From: CAYRZL01 sp964428795
Lineage (GTDB): Bacteria; Bacillota; Clostridia; Lachnospirales; Lachnospiraceae
Direction of reading: 5' to 3'
Length of the DNA stretch: 43,211 bases
NCBI GenBank assembly: GCA_964428795.1
Contig: CAYRZL010000012.1
Location: forward strand, 1 to 43,211
Under the pieces are notes generated by a model. That model saw only the letters and a program-made list of their open reading frames with translations, was not told the origin of the DNA and made no database searches. The position numbers were made by a program, and so were the translations under genes. Below are positions 1-7,588 of this stretch, one piece after another (position 1 is the first letter of the stretch; every line of letters begins with the position of its first letter).

Positions 1-243
1 AGCAAAACTTAAAATGAGCCTGCGAATCGTTACTGGAACGAGGTACGAGTGAACAGTAACAATTTCCTCCTCATTTCCCTGTAAAGCGGATTTTTCATCT
101 TGCATTTTGTGCACAGATGTGATATATTTTTCCTGGGCAATTACATGTCTCTGAACATTTCAATATAGCCATCCGGCTATTCTTTATCAAATGCTCTTCT
201 GCATTTCTACAGAAAATTCGTTGCCTGCATTCAAAACTATTGT
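1..243. other. Left-edge stretch without a recognisable gene
   Basis: No gene can be assigned here. An inverted repeat GTTACTG / CAGTAAC lies at 29-35 and 54-60. On the minus strand a reading frame is open from about 165 to the window edge, with a possible ATG near 106 (protein start MQDEKSALQGNEEE). It resembles no family I recognise and has no clear ribosome site, so it may be another fragment of the degraded element to the right. Confidence 0.4.
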
Positions 244-438
244 TTGGATGTCCTGTTTATCCGCCTGTTTCAGAACAAAAAAGATCTGCTCTCTTTATAC
301 AATGCGTTAAACGGGAGCGATTACACCGATGAAAACCAGCTATACATTAACACATTGGAGGACCTGATCTACATAAGTGTAAAAAATGATGTGTCATTTA
401 TCATCGGAAATCATATCAATTTATATGAGCATCAGTCA
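244..438 (+). pseudogene. Rpn / PD-(D/E)XK transposase-family nuclease, N-terminal fragment
   Basis: The translated fragment contains LFQNKKDLLSLYNALNGSDY followed by INTLEDLIYISVKNDVSF and NLYEHQS. This is the conserved N-terminal half of the Clostridia Rpn-like recombination-promoting nuclease / putative transposase family. In intact members NLYEHQS is followed by a long conserved stretch beginning with NPNMP. Here the similarity stops at about 438 and the DNA runs straight into an unrelated minus-strand gene start. The first in-frame TTG is at 244 but no proper upstream start region is present, so both ends are probably lost. It is a non-functional remnant. Confidence 0.75.
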
Positions 439-507
439 CATCTCCTTTACGCCTTCTTCCAGTTTCCTGGTAATCTCCTGTAACTGCTTATCCTGTTTGG
501 ATGCCAT
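436..507 (-). pseudogene. ArdC / LtrC-like protein, N-terminal stub
   Basis: An ATG at 507 preceded by a strong AAAGGAGGG ribosome site opens a 23-residue frame, MASKQDKQLQEITRKLEEGV then KEM, ending at a stop at 436. QEIT-KLEEGVKE is the usual beginning of ArdC/LtrC-like single-strand-binding proteins of integrative conjugative elements, which run to several hundred residues. The sequence breaks off where the Rpn-type fragment on the other strand ends. The family call rests on about 20 residues and is tentative; the strong ribosome site in front of a truncated frame is directly visible. Confidence 0.5.
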
Positions 508-742
508 AACGCTGTCCCTCCTTTATCATTCTGACCCATCTTGTTTTCATTTCATGGGGATACTGGTTCTCCTGCTTCGGCCTGCGTTCTCCATTCCATG
601 TAAGACCTCCCGCAATGCCCTCACAATAAAAACCGGAAGCCTTTAAGGAAGTCCCCGGTTCACTTTGCAGGATATAAGTAATCACTTTCCGATACCCCAT
701 CGCTTTTGCCGCACGGCAGGCGGCACAATATAAAATGCTGCA
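488..742 (-). pseudogene. XF1762-family (acetyltransferase-like) protein, C-terminal fragment
   Basis: From about 742 down to the stop at 488 the minus strand encodes CSILYCAACRAAKAMGYRKV, then ITYILQSEPGTSLKASGF and a GGLTWNG segment. This matches the C-terminal half of the small XF1762-family proteins common in Firmicute integrative elements. About 50-60 N-terminal residues are missing. Upstream the frame joins a response-regulator fragment at about 742/743. Its 3' end overlaps the ArdC-like start at 507 by 20 nt, which looks like original gene order within a mobile element. It has no start of its own, so it is a remnant. Confidence 0.65.
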
Positions 743-926
743 TCTTCATCTGAATATCAAGAAAGATCAGATCAATGGTCGTATCATACTTTTCGATCAG
801 ATCCAGACCATCATAATATTTCGTTACTCGGATTTTTGTCTCTGTCTCCACAGCATACCTGGATATCATCTCCCCAAGCTGATCCACAAACATTTCCTCA
901 TCATCGCATATTGCTATGTGCAGCAC
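743..926 (-). pseudogene. LytTR/AgrA-type response regulator, N-terminal receiver fragment
   Basis: A GTG start at 926 behind a GGGAGGTG ribosome site begins MLHIAICDDEEMFVDQLGEM, a receiver domain with the acidic pair DD at residues 8-9. It ends just after the phospho-acceptor motif FLDIQMK (near residue 60). Intact AgrA/LytTR regulators continue to about 230-250 residues with a second receiver half and a LytTR DNA-binding domain. Here the sequence changes abruptly at about 742/743 into the XF1762-type fragment. The start region looks intact, so it may still be transcribed but cannot give a functional regulator. Confidence 0.7.
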
Positions 927-1064
927 AAAAACACCTCCCGTCCGTCACCCTTAGCCAGGATAGTATAGCAAAAAATGATTTCACCTGCTAGCTGCCTTTT
1001 TTGTCTCATAATAGGCATTAGAGCAAAAGTTGTTTGATAATTTCTTACATTTCTGGGAATAATG

Positions 1065-1073
1065 TGTTATAAT
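1065..1073 (+). promoter_or_regulatory. Extended -10 promoter of the CarD-like gene
   Basis: TGTTATAAT at 1065-1073 is a perfect -10 hexamer (1068-1073) with the extended TGn motif. The -35 region (TTACAT near 1045) is poor, as is usual for extended -10 promoters. It lies about 75 nt before the GTG start at 1146. Confidence 0.5.
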
Positions 1074-1145
1074 AAATGTAATAAGCGCGCCAAAATAGAT
1101 GTGTGACGCTAAACAGAACTCAACTTTGGAAAGGAGCAGGATGCA

Positions 1146-1661
1146 GTGTTTGAAATAGGCGAATATGTACACTATTCCGCAGCAGGCGTGTGCCAGGTGG
1201 CAGCCATTACTACGATGGACCTGGGCGGAGGAGAAAAACCTTACTATGAATTACACCCCATTTACGAGCCTGGTCGGATAATTTACACAGCGGTGGGCAC
1301 AGAAGCACCCCGCATGCGTCATGTATTGACCAGAGAAGAGGCCAGTCAGTTGATTCGCGAGATTCCGCAGATCAAAGGTTTATGGGTACCGGAAGAAAAG
1401 ACCCGCGAAACCCAATACAAGGATGCATTAAAGACCGGAGAATGTACGAACTGGATAAAAATTATTAAGACTGTCTATGTACGCAGACGCGAAAGGGAAT
1501 CCGGCGGAAAACGCATTACCGCAACGGATGAACGCTATCTGAAAATGGCAGAGGATAAGCTGTATGGTGAGCTGGCGCTTGCCCTCGATATGCAGAAAAA
1601 TGATATGGAATCTTATATCACCTCTGAAATCGCTAAAATCCAATTACCGACAGCAAACTAA
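1146..1661 (+). CDS. CarD/CdnL-family transcriptional regulator
   Basis: The 171-residue protein begins MFEIGEYVHYSAAGVCQV, the RNA-polymerase-interaction domain (about residues 1-60) shared by CarD, CdnL and the transcription-repair coupling factor. A helical C-terminal half follows (roughly 70-165), rich in charged residues, as in CarD proteins that contact promoter DNA. Length is typical of the Firmicute family. The start is GTG at 1146, with AAGGAG about 9 nt upstream; an ATG at 1141 is out of frame. It is monocistronic, with an extended -10 promoter and a strong terminator at 1674-1707. The expected role is binding the polymerase beta subunit and tuning initiation of stable-RNA or growth-linked promoters. 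The specific targets are unknown. Confidence 0.85.
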   Translation: MFEIGEYVHYSAAGVCQVAAITTMDLGGGEKPYYELHPIYEPGRIIYTAVGTEAPRMRHVLTREEASQLIREIPQIKGLWVPEEKTRETQYKDALKTGECTNWIKIIKTVYVRRRERESGGKRITATDERYLKMAEDKLYGELALALDMQKNDMESYITSEIAKIQLPTAN

Positions 1662-1673
1662 TATATCTGTCCG

Positions 1674-1707
1674 AAAAAAGGAGATTCCGTATGGAGTCTC
1701 CTTTTTT
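1674..1707. terminator. Bidirectional intrinsic terminator
   Basis: AAAAAAGGAGA at 1674-1684 pairs with TCTCCTTTTTT at 1697-1707, with A and T tracts on both sides. It lies between the convergent CarD-like gene and the minus-strand gene ending at 1711, and can stop both. Confidence 0.85.
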
Positions 1708-1710
1708 GCC

Positions 1711-2364
1711 CTACTCATGTTTTACAAAATGAAAATCACAGATTTCAGCTCCGCCATAAATCGTACCAGTCTGAACAAACTCCACCGTCGGCAGATCCCG
1801 GTAGATAATCTGATCCAGATTACAAAACATTGGTGTCAGCTCTGGGCATTCGTACTCCCGGCAGATTTCCACATAGATACAGGATTCCATGTGAAACGCA
1901 AACTCGTTTTTCCCGCATTCCGGGAACGTGATCTTCCATCCGTATCCATTGTTCTTTGGAACGACCGTCGGGAACTGCTTTTTCATCATCCGAATAAATC
2001 CCGGCAGCTTTGCAATCCGCTGATTCTGCTGATGCTGCACCTCTGCCTGTTGGTTCATAATATCCGTCATTTCCTGCAATACTTCTTCTTTATTTCTGCT
2101 ATGTTTTGACAAAATCTTGTAGAGTGCAATAGCGGAAAACAGATTACTCAAATGTCCGAAATTCCCGCTATCCGTATAAGGTGATTTTGCAATCATGGCA
2201 TCCACCCGCTCTTCTATCTCGGTCCGGATCCCCGGCTTCTGATTCTGATACATGGTATGCAGACAACTGTTATGCAGCAATTTCGCCGCCTTATAATCAA
2301 ATGGATTCTCTTTCGGCTTCGCCTTCGGGCGTAAAAAATTCATACTGTTTTCAAATAATTTCAT
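1711..2364 (-). CDS. L-2-amino-thiazoline-4-carboxylic acid hydrolase family protein
   Basis: A soluble 217-residue protein. The C-terminal half has the features of the ATC-hydrolase family (Pfam ATC_hydrolase): a cysteine-containing core (CIYVEICREYECPELTPMFC, about residues 145-165), and a final GTIYGGAEICDFHFVKHE segment like the conserved GG..CDF.F ending. The family is named for an enzyme of L-cysteine formation from aminothiazoline carboxylate, but most Clostridial members are uncharacterised, so the substrate is uncertain. The start at 2364 follows GAGGTAACAA. A promoter at 2442-2470 precedes it, and it shares the terminator at 1674-1707 in convergent orientation. Confidence 0.6.
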   Translation of the reverse strand: MKLFENSMNFLRPKAKPKENPFDYKAAKLLHNSCLHTMYQNQKPGIRTEIEERVDAMIAKSPYTDSGNFGHLSNLFSAIALYKILSKHSRNKEEVLQEMTDIMNQQAEVQHQQNQRIAKLPGFIRMMKKQFPTVVPKNNGYGWKITFPECGKNEFAFHMESCIYVEICREYECPELTPMFCNLDQIIYRDLPTVEFVQTGTIYGGAEICDFHFVKHE

Positions 2365-2441
2365 TTGTTACCTCGTTCCCTTATGCTTTATGCACTGCGT
2401 ATATTTTGTATTCCTGATCTAAACAGAAATGCCTTACTGGC

Positions 2442-2470
2442 ACTATAATTGTAAAAAACAGGCATGTCAA
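2442..2470 (-). promoter_or_regulatory. Promoter of the ATC-hydrolase-family gene
   Basis: On the minus strand TTGACA (2465-2470), a 17-bp spacer and TATAGT (2442-2447) form a near-consensus sigma-A promoter about 80 nt upstream of the start at 2364. Confidence 0.7.
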
Positions 2471-2486
2471 GAAAAAGCACTCGCCA

Positions 2487-3413
2487 TCACACACTTGAAA
2501 ATTTACGTTCTAATGAAGCCTTAATAAAATCTTCTGCTTTTCGTTGTCTCAGATATAATAAATAATCTTTGGCACAGCTGGAAAGCTTTTCACTTTTTTT
2601 CCATGCCATCACATAGACACTTTCTCCCAGACCTTTGATAGCGATGTGGGTTGTCAGCTTCCCCGGATATCTGGACATGACCGCTTCCGGCGCTATATAT
2701 ATACAATCTCTCGTGGATATGAGAAATTCCATGGCATTCGCCGGATCATCCGTTTCAAAAACCACATTCCAATGAAAGTGATCTTTGATCTCGTTTTTCT
2801 GACACAGATCATTTTCGCTGCTTCCAAGAATTATCTTCTGCTCCTTCAGATCTGACAAAAAAAGAACCTTCTTGGATGCCAGAGGGGAATCCGCAGAAAC
2901 CGCCGCCATATATCTGTCTTTGTAATAATACTGCCAGGAAAAATATCGGGGATCCAGCACAGTCTCCTGACAGAAGGCAAGCTCATAGGCTCCTGATTTG
3001 AGTGCAAACAGCACGTTCTTTCTTCCGGTATCATCAATATTAAGCTTTATATCCGGATTCTCCTGCATAAATGTCATGGCAGAATTTATGATCCCATAAT
3101 GCGACATTCTGTTTTCACCGACAATACGCAGTTCCAGTTTATTTTTCGTCTTATTTTTCATTTCCTCCAGTGCAATCTGTGATTTATCGTATATCTCCAG
3201 CATTTCGGAGTAGTACCGGAGCATTTTTTTTCCTTCTTCAGTCAGCGTAAATGATTTTCCATATCGATTCAAAAGCTGAATGCCCAGCTCTTTTTCTAAC
3301 AGCATAATATGCTTTGAGACCGTAGACTGGGATACAAATAACTGTTCCGCCGCTTCTGTAAAACTTCCTGTAGCTGCAACTGTAAAAAAACTCTTCAACC
3401 GCATAATATCCAT
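2487..3413 (-). CDS. LysR-family transcriptional regulator
   Basis: A 308-residue protein of typical LysR length. Residues 1-60 form the winged helix-turn-helix (MRLKSFFTVAATGSFTEAAE, then LFVSQSTVSKHIMLLEKELG). The rest is a periplasmic-binding-protein-like effector domain (about 90-295). The ATG at 3413 follows AGAGGTG with good spacing. It points the same way as the MFS/FAD/CoA-transferase genes and lies downstream of them, separated by 205 nt containing a hairpin, so it probably has its own promoter. Its location makes it a candidate controller of that locus through the palindromes at 6921-6937 and 14125-14143, but no direct link is visible. The effector is unknown. Confidence 0.85.
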   Translation of the reverse strand: MDIMRLKSFFTVAATGSFTEAAEQLFVSQSTVSKHIMLLEKELGIQLLNRYGKSFTLTEEGKKMLRYYSEMLEIYDKSQIALEEMKNKTKNKLELRIVGENRMSHYGIINSAMTFMQENPDIKLNIDDTGRKNVLFALKSGAYELAFCQETVLDPRYFSWQYYYKDRYMAAVSADSPLASKKVLFLSDLKEQKIILGSSENDLCQKNEIKDHFHWNVVFETDDPANAMEFLISTRDCIYIAPEAVMSRYPGKLTTHIAIKGLGESVYVMAWKKSEKLSSCAKDYLLYLRQRKAEDFIKASLERKFSSV

Positions 3414-3515
3414 ACAACTTCACCTCTTGTTCTTCCTGACGTCCACAATGTCTCTATGATCATCCAGCATGAATCAGACACCTTTATTCTATCATATTTC
3501 TATGATAATTCCCAT

Positions 3516-3543
3516 ACGAAAAGAAAACTCCCCCCGGATACAT
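3516..3543 (+). repeat. Partial third copy of a dispersed ~37-nt repeat
   Basis: ACGAAAAGAAAACTCCCCCC starting at 3516 matches the first part of the repeats at 34886-34922 and 40101-40137 (about 20 of the first 23 positions) and then diverges. As with the other copies, a hairpin follows on the plus-strand side (3559-3590). Confidence 0.45.
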
Positions 3544-3558
3544 AGCAACAGTAAACCA

Positions 3559-3590
3559 GAAAACGTGCCTGCTGATACACAGACACGTTT
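3559..3590 (-). terminator. Hairpin downstream of the MFS gene
   Basis: Arms GAAAACGTG and CACGTTTC (about 3559-3567 and 3584-3592) flank a 16-nt loop 29 nt beyond the MFS stop. Only a short, interrupted T run follows on the minus strand, so it is a moderate terminator candidate. Confidence 0.45.
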
Positions 3591-3618
3591 CCGGAAATGA
3601 AAACTTATGCTAAAGAAA

Positions 3619-4911
3619 TTATTTTCTTTTCTGATCCTCAACCAAAGCAAGACGCTCCGGGTCATATGTTTTTCGGATTCCAAAATAGCATGCAAGAGCA
3701 ATGATCGCAATAACGATCATGACCATATAAGAATTATTGTATGTACCGAATTTTGCATACATAACGGTCATAAAAGTAAATGCAAACGCACTTCCCACAT
3801 CGCTTACCAGCGCCACAAAACGGTTAACGCTGGCAAAATTCTTACGTCCATATACGTAGGAAACAATGGATGCCTTCAGATTCTCCAGACCACCGGTCAG
3901 AGAGGACGCAAAAATAATAGTACACACAATCAGCGCCGGTGTATTTGCGGTCATGAACAAAATGAAGATCGCACCGACAATATATGTGGCTGAGAAAATT
4001 CTCATTACCTTTACGGTACCCACTTTATCATCCAGAACTCCCCATATAAAGCTGGTAAAGATACCAATCACACTGATAACCGTCATGAATACTGCCGCAC
4101 GAGGTCTTTCGATCCCGACATCCACCATTCTCAGGATCATATGCGAAATAATGGCGATCATCATGAAACGAAGGGCTGTATTTCCGATGATCATCAAAAT
4201 TCCTTCTTTGCATAGAAGAAGCTCTCTCACTTTTGTCTTGTTTGCAGGATCCGCTTTTCTATTGGCAAGCGCGGCTTTTTCTTCCTCAGTAAGAATAATA
4301 CCGTCTGCCGAAAGTCCGACATCCTCCGGATTCTCTTTCAGAAGAACACAGACCAGCACGCAGACAATGATGCTCACAATTGCTACCGTTGTATAAAAAA
4401 CTCCTTTTCCGTACGGCGCGATAACCAGATTCCCCAGCTGGGCATAAATTGCGGACATCAGCGGAAACGCGATCGTCACAACGCCAAGCGCCCATCCACG
4501 CCGACGGATATACCAGTTTGTGACAAACATCTGAGCAGATAACAGCAACACAGGATAAGCTGCCTGACAAATCGCAAACCCTGCGCACATACCCGGTAAT
4601 TGATTGGACAATGCAACCAGAAACGTTCCTATCACCATTCCTGCCATTCCACAGACAAATACCTTCTTGATACCGGTTTTAATAATGATACATCCGGCAA
4701 TAAAACCGGTGGCAATGGCAATATAGGAACCTGCTGTAACCCCGACATTAACCTGCACCCTGGTCCATCCGTACTGTTCTTCCAAAACCGGAACAAGCAC
4801 GTTGGTGATATCAACCTTCATGATATTGCAGATTGCCAGAATCAACATACAGAACACGATTACAACTGCCGCTCTTCTTCTAAACTTACTGTCAATTTTA
4901 GGCTTATTCAT
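3619..4911 (-). CDS. Major facilitator superfamily (OxlT-like) transporter
   Basis: A 430-residue, strongly hydrophobic protein consistent with 12 membrane helices. The N-terminal half contains LEEQYGWTRVQVNVGVTAGS, and TNWYIRRRGWALGVVTIAFP marks the cytoplasmic loop typical of the oxalate:formate antiporter / monocarboxylate branch (RRG-A-G). A long central cytoplasmic loop (about 215-235) separates the halves. It lies 25 nt downstream of the ferredoxin gene and is the last gene of the unit that starts at 6810. The context suggests it imports the organic acid handled by the locus, or exchanges it for the reduced product; the substrate itself cannot be read from sequence. The start at 4911 has a weakly placed ribosome site (AGGAGAAATAAA). 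Confidence 0.8.
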   Translation of the reverse strand: MNKPKIDSKFRRRAAVVIVFCMLILAICNIMKVDITNVLVPVLEEQYGWTRVQVNVGVTAGSYIAIATGFIAGCIIIKTGIKKVFVCGMAGMVIGTFLVALSNQLPGMCAGFAICQAAYPVLLLSAQMFVTNWYIRRRGWALGVVTIAFPLMSAIYAQLGNLVIAPYGKGVFYTTVAIVSIIVCVLVCVLLKENPEDVGLSADGIILTEEEKAALANRKADPANKTKVRELLLCKEGILMIIGNTALRFMMIAIISHMILRMVDVGIERPRAAVFMTVISVIGIFTSFIWGVLDDKVGTVKVMRIFSATYIVGAIFILFMTANTPALIVCTIIFASSLTGGLENLKASIVSYVYGRKNFASVNRFVALVSDVGSAFAFTFMTVMYAKFGTYNNSYMVMIVIAIIALACYFGIRKTYDPERLALVEDQKRK

Positions 4912-4936
4912 TTTATTTCTCCTTTACTAATCTCCC

Positions 4937-5158
4937 TTAGCGCCAACATAAGATTGGCATTGCGGTTTTCTCAGGCGTTACAATAATAGCCTGCGCAGGA
5001 CATCGGTTTTCACACAGACCGCACAACATGCAATCCTCCGGATAAACGATCACAGGTTCCTTTTTTTCCCTGTCAAAACGGATCACGTCCATCGGGCAAA
5101 ACATTTCACACATTCCACATCTGACACATTTTTTCATATTAACTGGATTAACAGCCAT
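4937..5158 (-). CDS. Small 2[4Fe-4S] ferredoxin
   Basis: A 73-residue protein with two complete 4Fe-4S motifs: CVRCGMCEMFCP and, about 30 residues later, CMLCGLCENRCP. Each is CxxCxxCxxxC followed by proline. The ATG at 5158 is chosen because GGAGGTG lies 6 nt before it; an in-frame GTG at 5167 would overlap that ribosome site. The site sits inside the last codons of the FAD gene, whose stop is 2 nt upstream, so translation is coupled. Fusion to the FAD-oxidoreductase transcript suggests it is the electron-transfer partner of that flavoprotein, like a shortened AprB-type subunit. It could also supply the low-potential electrons a class I benzoyl-CoA-reductase-type enzyme needs. Confidence 0.9.
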   Translation of the reverse strand: MAVNPVNMKKCVRCGMCEMFCPMDVIRFDREKKEPVIVYPEDCMLCGLCENRCPAQAIIVTPEKTAMPILCWR

Positions 5159-5160
5159 TA

Positions 5161-6810
5161 TCAACACCTCCGTTCCTCTGTTAAATCCGGAAAATCACAC
5201 ACATACGTTTCTTCCGTCGGCTTTCTCCATTCCTCCGGCACGGGAACAGCTGAAAACTGCATTTCCCCGTTTACATTTTTAATTTTGTACCACACATAGC
5301 CGATTTCATCATTTTGCTTCGGATAATCCTCCCTGAAATGAGTCCCCCGGCTCTCTTTGCGCATGATAGATGCCCTAAGGCGCATCTCCGCATTGCAGAC
5401 CATATTCCTTGTCTCAAACGCAAGGCGAAGTTCATGCGCGTCTTCGGCGTGGAGTCTTGGTACCAGATGGTCGCGTAAAAATTCGATCTGTGTTAAAGCT
5501 GCTCGCAGCCTGTCCTCTTTTTTTATGATCCAAACATAGTATGGGGCCATTGTATTCTGAAGCATCTGAATCACCCATGCGGGTTTAAATCCTCCCACAC
5601 GTTTCATCGGGGCATATAAGGTCTCAAACAATTGCCCGATCTGTGCTTCATCCGGCTCTGCCCAATTGATCTCTTTACTGTAATCCGCAGCGGCCCGTCC
5701 TGCCCTGGCGCCCATAACTCCGGAGCCGGTCAGCGCAATTCCGAGTGCGCTGTATGCCGCTCCGCACAGCATCGTTCCAAGAGAATCTCCTGCCGCATAC
5801 AGACCTTTTATACTGGTAGCTCCCTCTGTACCTTCCGGCCAGATTCCCTCCGATTTATGAGTGGACATTCCATATGACGAACCTGTGACCATCTCAGCCG
5901 GCCAGTTTGCCCCCTCCGGCGGCGGTGTCTCCTTCAAAAACCGTCCGTAGATCGGTCCTTTTCCCATGTGGGCGTCAAATTCCGGTCCCAGATGGAAACG
6001 AAGCATCGGTTTTACCGTTCCGTCTGCAGTCATATATTTCGGCAGAGGCGGTGTAAAACCTGCCGGTCTTTTCATAAAGGAGGGGCCGACATAGGCAGGC
6101 TCCTCCGGCGACACTGTATGCACATCCATAAACTCTTTGCCGGTGATCTCGGCTCCGATGCGATATGCCATCATATCACCGTCTGCAGTCAGATTTGAAA
6201 TCGGCCAGCCGCTCGGTTTGAATCCGCACGCGCCGGCGCAGATAATAACGGCTTTTGCCCGAAATACTACCGGTTCCGCCTCCGAAACCGTAATTCCTAC
6301 AGCCCCCGCTATACGGTCATCCTCCTTTAACAGATCAGTGATCATGATCCGATCCATGATTGTTACCCCTGCTTTTTCCACTTTTTTGCGGAGAAGGACA
6401 GAGTGCGCGCCCTTTGCTTCATCCGGGAACACACAGGTACAGGGTCCCAGTTCATCCATTCCTTTTTTTACAAAACTGCCGTCCTCATTTTTCAGAAATT
6501 TGACGCCATATTCCATCAGATCCTCAAAAATCTGTTTTGATTCGTCAAAGACAATTTTGGTCCATTCTCTGTTATTCAAATAGTCTCCGCCCGCACAGAT
6601 CTGATGCATCCAGGCATCGTAATCATCTGTCTCGGGATCAAACACAAAAAGTGTGTTTGCGAAGGGTGTCTGCCCCGAACTGCTGACATACCCTTTATCC
6701 ACCAATACCACATCGGCGCCTGCTTCTTTTGCTCTGATGGCGGCAAAACATCCTGCCATACCGCCGCCGATAATCAGCACCTCCGTCTGCACAACGTTTC
6801 TTGCACCCAT
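5161..6810 (-). CDS. FAD-dependent oxidoreductase, fumarate reductase / AprA-like flavoprotein
   Basis: A 549-residue soluble flavoprotein without signal peptide or FMN-binding domain. The Rossmann motif VLIIGGGMAGCFAAIRAKEA (G15-x-G17-xx-G20) ends at the ribose-binding acidic residue in VLVDKG. GLYAAGDSLGTMLCGAAYSA near residue 350 is the second FAD-contact region, and RKESRGTHFREDYP near 490 is the conserved C-terminal SRG-H-R-D-P motif of succinate dehydrogenase / fumarate reductase / APS reductase flavoproteins. It is followed by a 2[4Fe-4S] ferredoxin, as in AprAB. No PAPS, sat or qmo genes lie nearby, so sulfate reduction is unlikely. A role in reducing or oxidising a C=C bond of the locus substrate is inferred. 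It has its own promoter at 6876-6903 and a palindrome at 6921-6937. Confidence 0.8.
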   Translation of the reverse strand: MGARNVVQTEVLIIGGGMAGCFAAIRAKEAGADVVLVDKGYVSSSGQTPFANTLFVFDPETDDYDAWMHQICAGGDYLNNREWTKIVFDESKQIFEDLMEYGVKFLKNEDGSFVKKGMDELGPCTCVFPDEAKGAHSVLLRKKVEKAGVTIMDRIMITDLLKEDDRIAGAVGITVSEAEPVVFRAKAVIICAGACGFKPSGWPISNLTADGDMMAYRIGAEITGKEFMDVHTVSPEEPAYVGPSFMKRPAGFTPPLPKYMTADGTVKPMLRFHLGPEFDAHMGKGPIYGRFLKETPPPEGANWPAEMVTGSSYGMSTHKSEGIWPEGTEGATSIKGLYAAGDSLGTMLCGAAYSALGIALTGSGVMGARAGRAAADYSKEINWAEPDEAQIGQLFETLYAPMKRVGGFKPAWVIQMLQNTMAPYYVWIIKKEDRLRAALTQIEFLRDHLVPRLHAEDAHELRLAFETRNMVCNAEMRLRASIMRKESRGTHFREDYPKQNDEIGYVWYKIKNVNGEMQFSAVPVPEEWRKPTEETYVCDFPDLTEERRC

Positions 6811-6875
6811 ACATTAACCTCCTTTTGTTCATATTCCATGCCTTTATGCTTTTTCAAAAGAATATCTTTGTGCTT

Positions 6876-6903
6876 ATTATAAAATACCGGGGTTAAACAT
6901 CAA
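6876..6903 (-). promoter_or_regulatory. Promoter of the FAD oxidoreductase / ferredoxin / MFS unit
   Basis: On the minus strand TTGATG (6898-6903), a 16-bp spacer and a perfect TATAAT (6876-6881). The -35 is overlapped by TTTGAATTGA, which also occurs (as TTCGAATTGA) over the -35 of the promoter at 14080-14108. Confidence 0.75.
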
Positions 6904-6920
6904 TTCAAATTCAAATCAGT

Positions 6921-6937
6921 TATTCCATTTAAGAATA
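6921..6937 (-). promoter_or_regulatory. Palindromic operator upstream of the FAD unit
   Basis: TATTCTTAAATGGAATA (minus strand) has 5-bp perfect arms and is identical at 14 of 17 positions to the palindrome at 14126-14142. Both are exactly 17 bp from the -35 hexamer, which centres them at about -60. It overlaps the end of the preceding CoA-transferase gene. Confidence 0.6.
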
Positions 6938-7588
6938 AAAAATATCTTTTAGATGCCCGGAAACCCGAAAGGACGATCCTGTTTTCTCCCGGATCTCACT
7001 TATCGTACAATCGGCAAATTTTTCTGTCAGAATAAATCCCTGATTCGGATCTACTTCAAAAACGCCAACTTCCGTGTAAATCCTTGATACAACCCCTATC
7101 CCCGTCAATGGATAATCACAGTTTTCCACCAGCTTTGGAGTTCCATCCTTTGTCGTCATTTCCATTGCCAGAATCACCTGTTTCGCGCCTGCCGCCAGAT
7201 CCATGGCTCCGCCGATCCCGCTTGCAGGTTCAGATGGAAGCTTCCAGTTCGCGAAATTTCCGTGACTGTCCGCCTGATATGCCCCCATGATTGTTTTATC
7301 CAGATGCTTTCCCCGGATCATGCAGAAGGAAGAAACCGTATCAAAAAATGATCCGCCCACATTATCCGTCACAAAGCGATTCATGGAATCTCTCATTTCG
7401 TAATCTCCGGGCTCTGCCGGCGTACCTAACCCAAAACAGACAACTCCCGGTTCGATCTGAATATAGATCCTCTTATGGGAATCGATATACTTTCCCACCG
7501 CATAGGGAATACCGTGTCCAAAGCTGACAAACTCGCCCTCCTGCAGATCCTGTGCGATTTTCCATGCGATCCTTTCTCTGTTACTCAT
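6929..7588 (-). CDS. CoA-transferase family I, beta subunit (AtoA/GctB-like)
   Basis: A 219-residue protein of the small-subunit type. The catalytic glutamate is expected at E46 in YIQIEPGVVCFGLG, the position of the SENG-type motif in other family I beta subunits. A glycine-rich ASGIGGAMDLAAGAKQVI segment further on binds CoA. The ATG at 7588 follows AGGAGGAGAGGG and overlaps the end of the alpha-subunit gene by 8 nt, so the two are translationally coupled. The pair would move CoA from an acyl-CoA donor to an organic acid. Its position at the end of the reductase/dehydratase operon suggests it activates that substrate or recovers CoA from the product. IEPG in place of the commoner SENG is a family variant worth noting. 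Confidence 0.85.
   Translation of the reverse strand: MSNRERIAWKIAQDLQEGEFVSFGHGIPYAVGKYIDSHKRIYIQIEPGVVCFGLGTPAEPGDYEMRDSMNRFVTDNVGGSFFDTVSSFCMIRGKHLDKTIMGAYQADSHGNFANWKLPSEPASGIGGAMDLAAGAKQVILAMEMTTKDGTPKLVENCDYPLTGIGVVSRIYTEVGVFEVDPNQGFILTEKFADCTISEIREKTGSSFRVSGHLKDIFYS

Noticed and set aside
660..926. An apparently complete 88-residue response regulator
   Set aside because: The last residues after FLDIQMK come from an unrelated fragment read in another frame; the receiver is truncated at about 743.
1564..2109. A 181-codon plus-strand frame continuing past the CarD-like gene
   Set aside because: It runs through the terminator at 1674-1707 and antisense to the ATC-hydrolase-family gene; no ribosome site.
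5161..6810. Adenylylsulfate reductase (AprA) of sulfate reduction
   Set aside because: The fold and SRG-H-R motif fit the superfamily, but no sat, qmo or dsr genes and no full-length AprB are present; the regulon context points to an organic acid.
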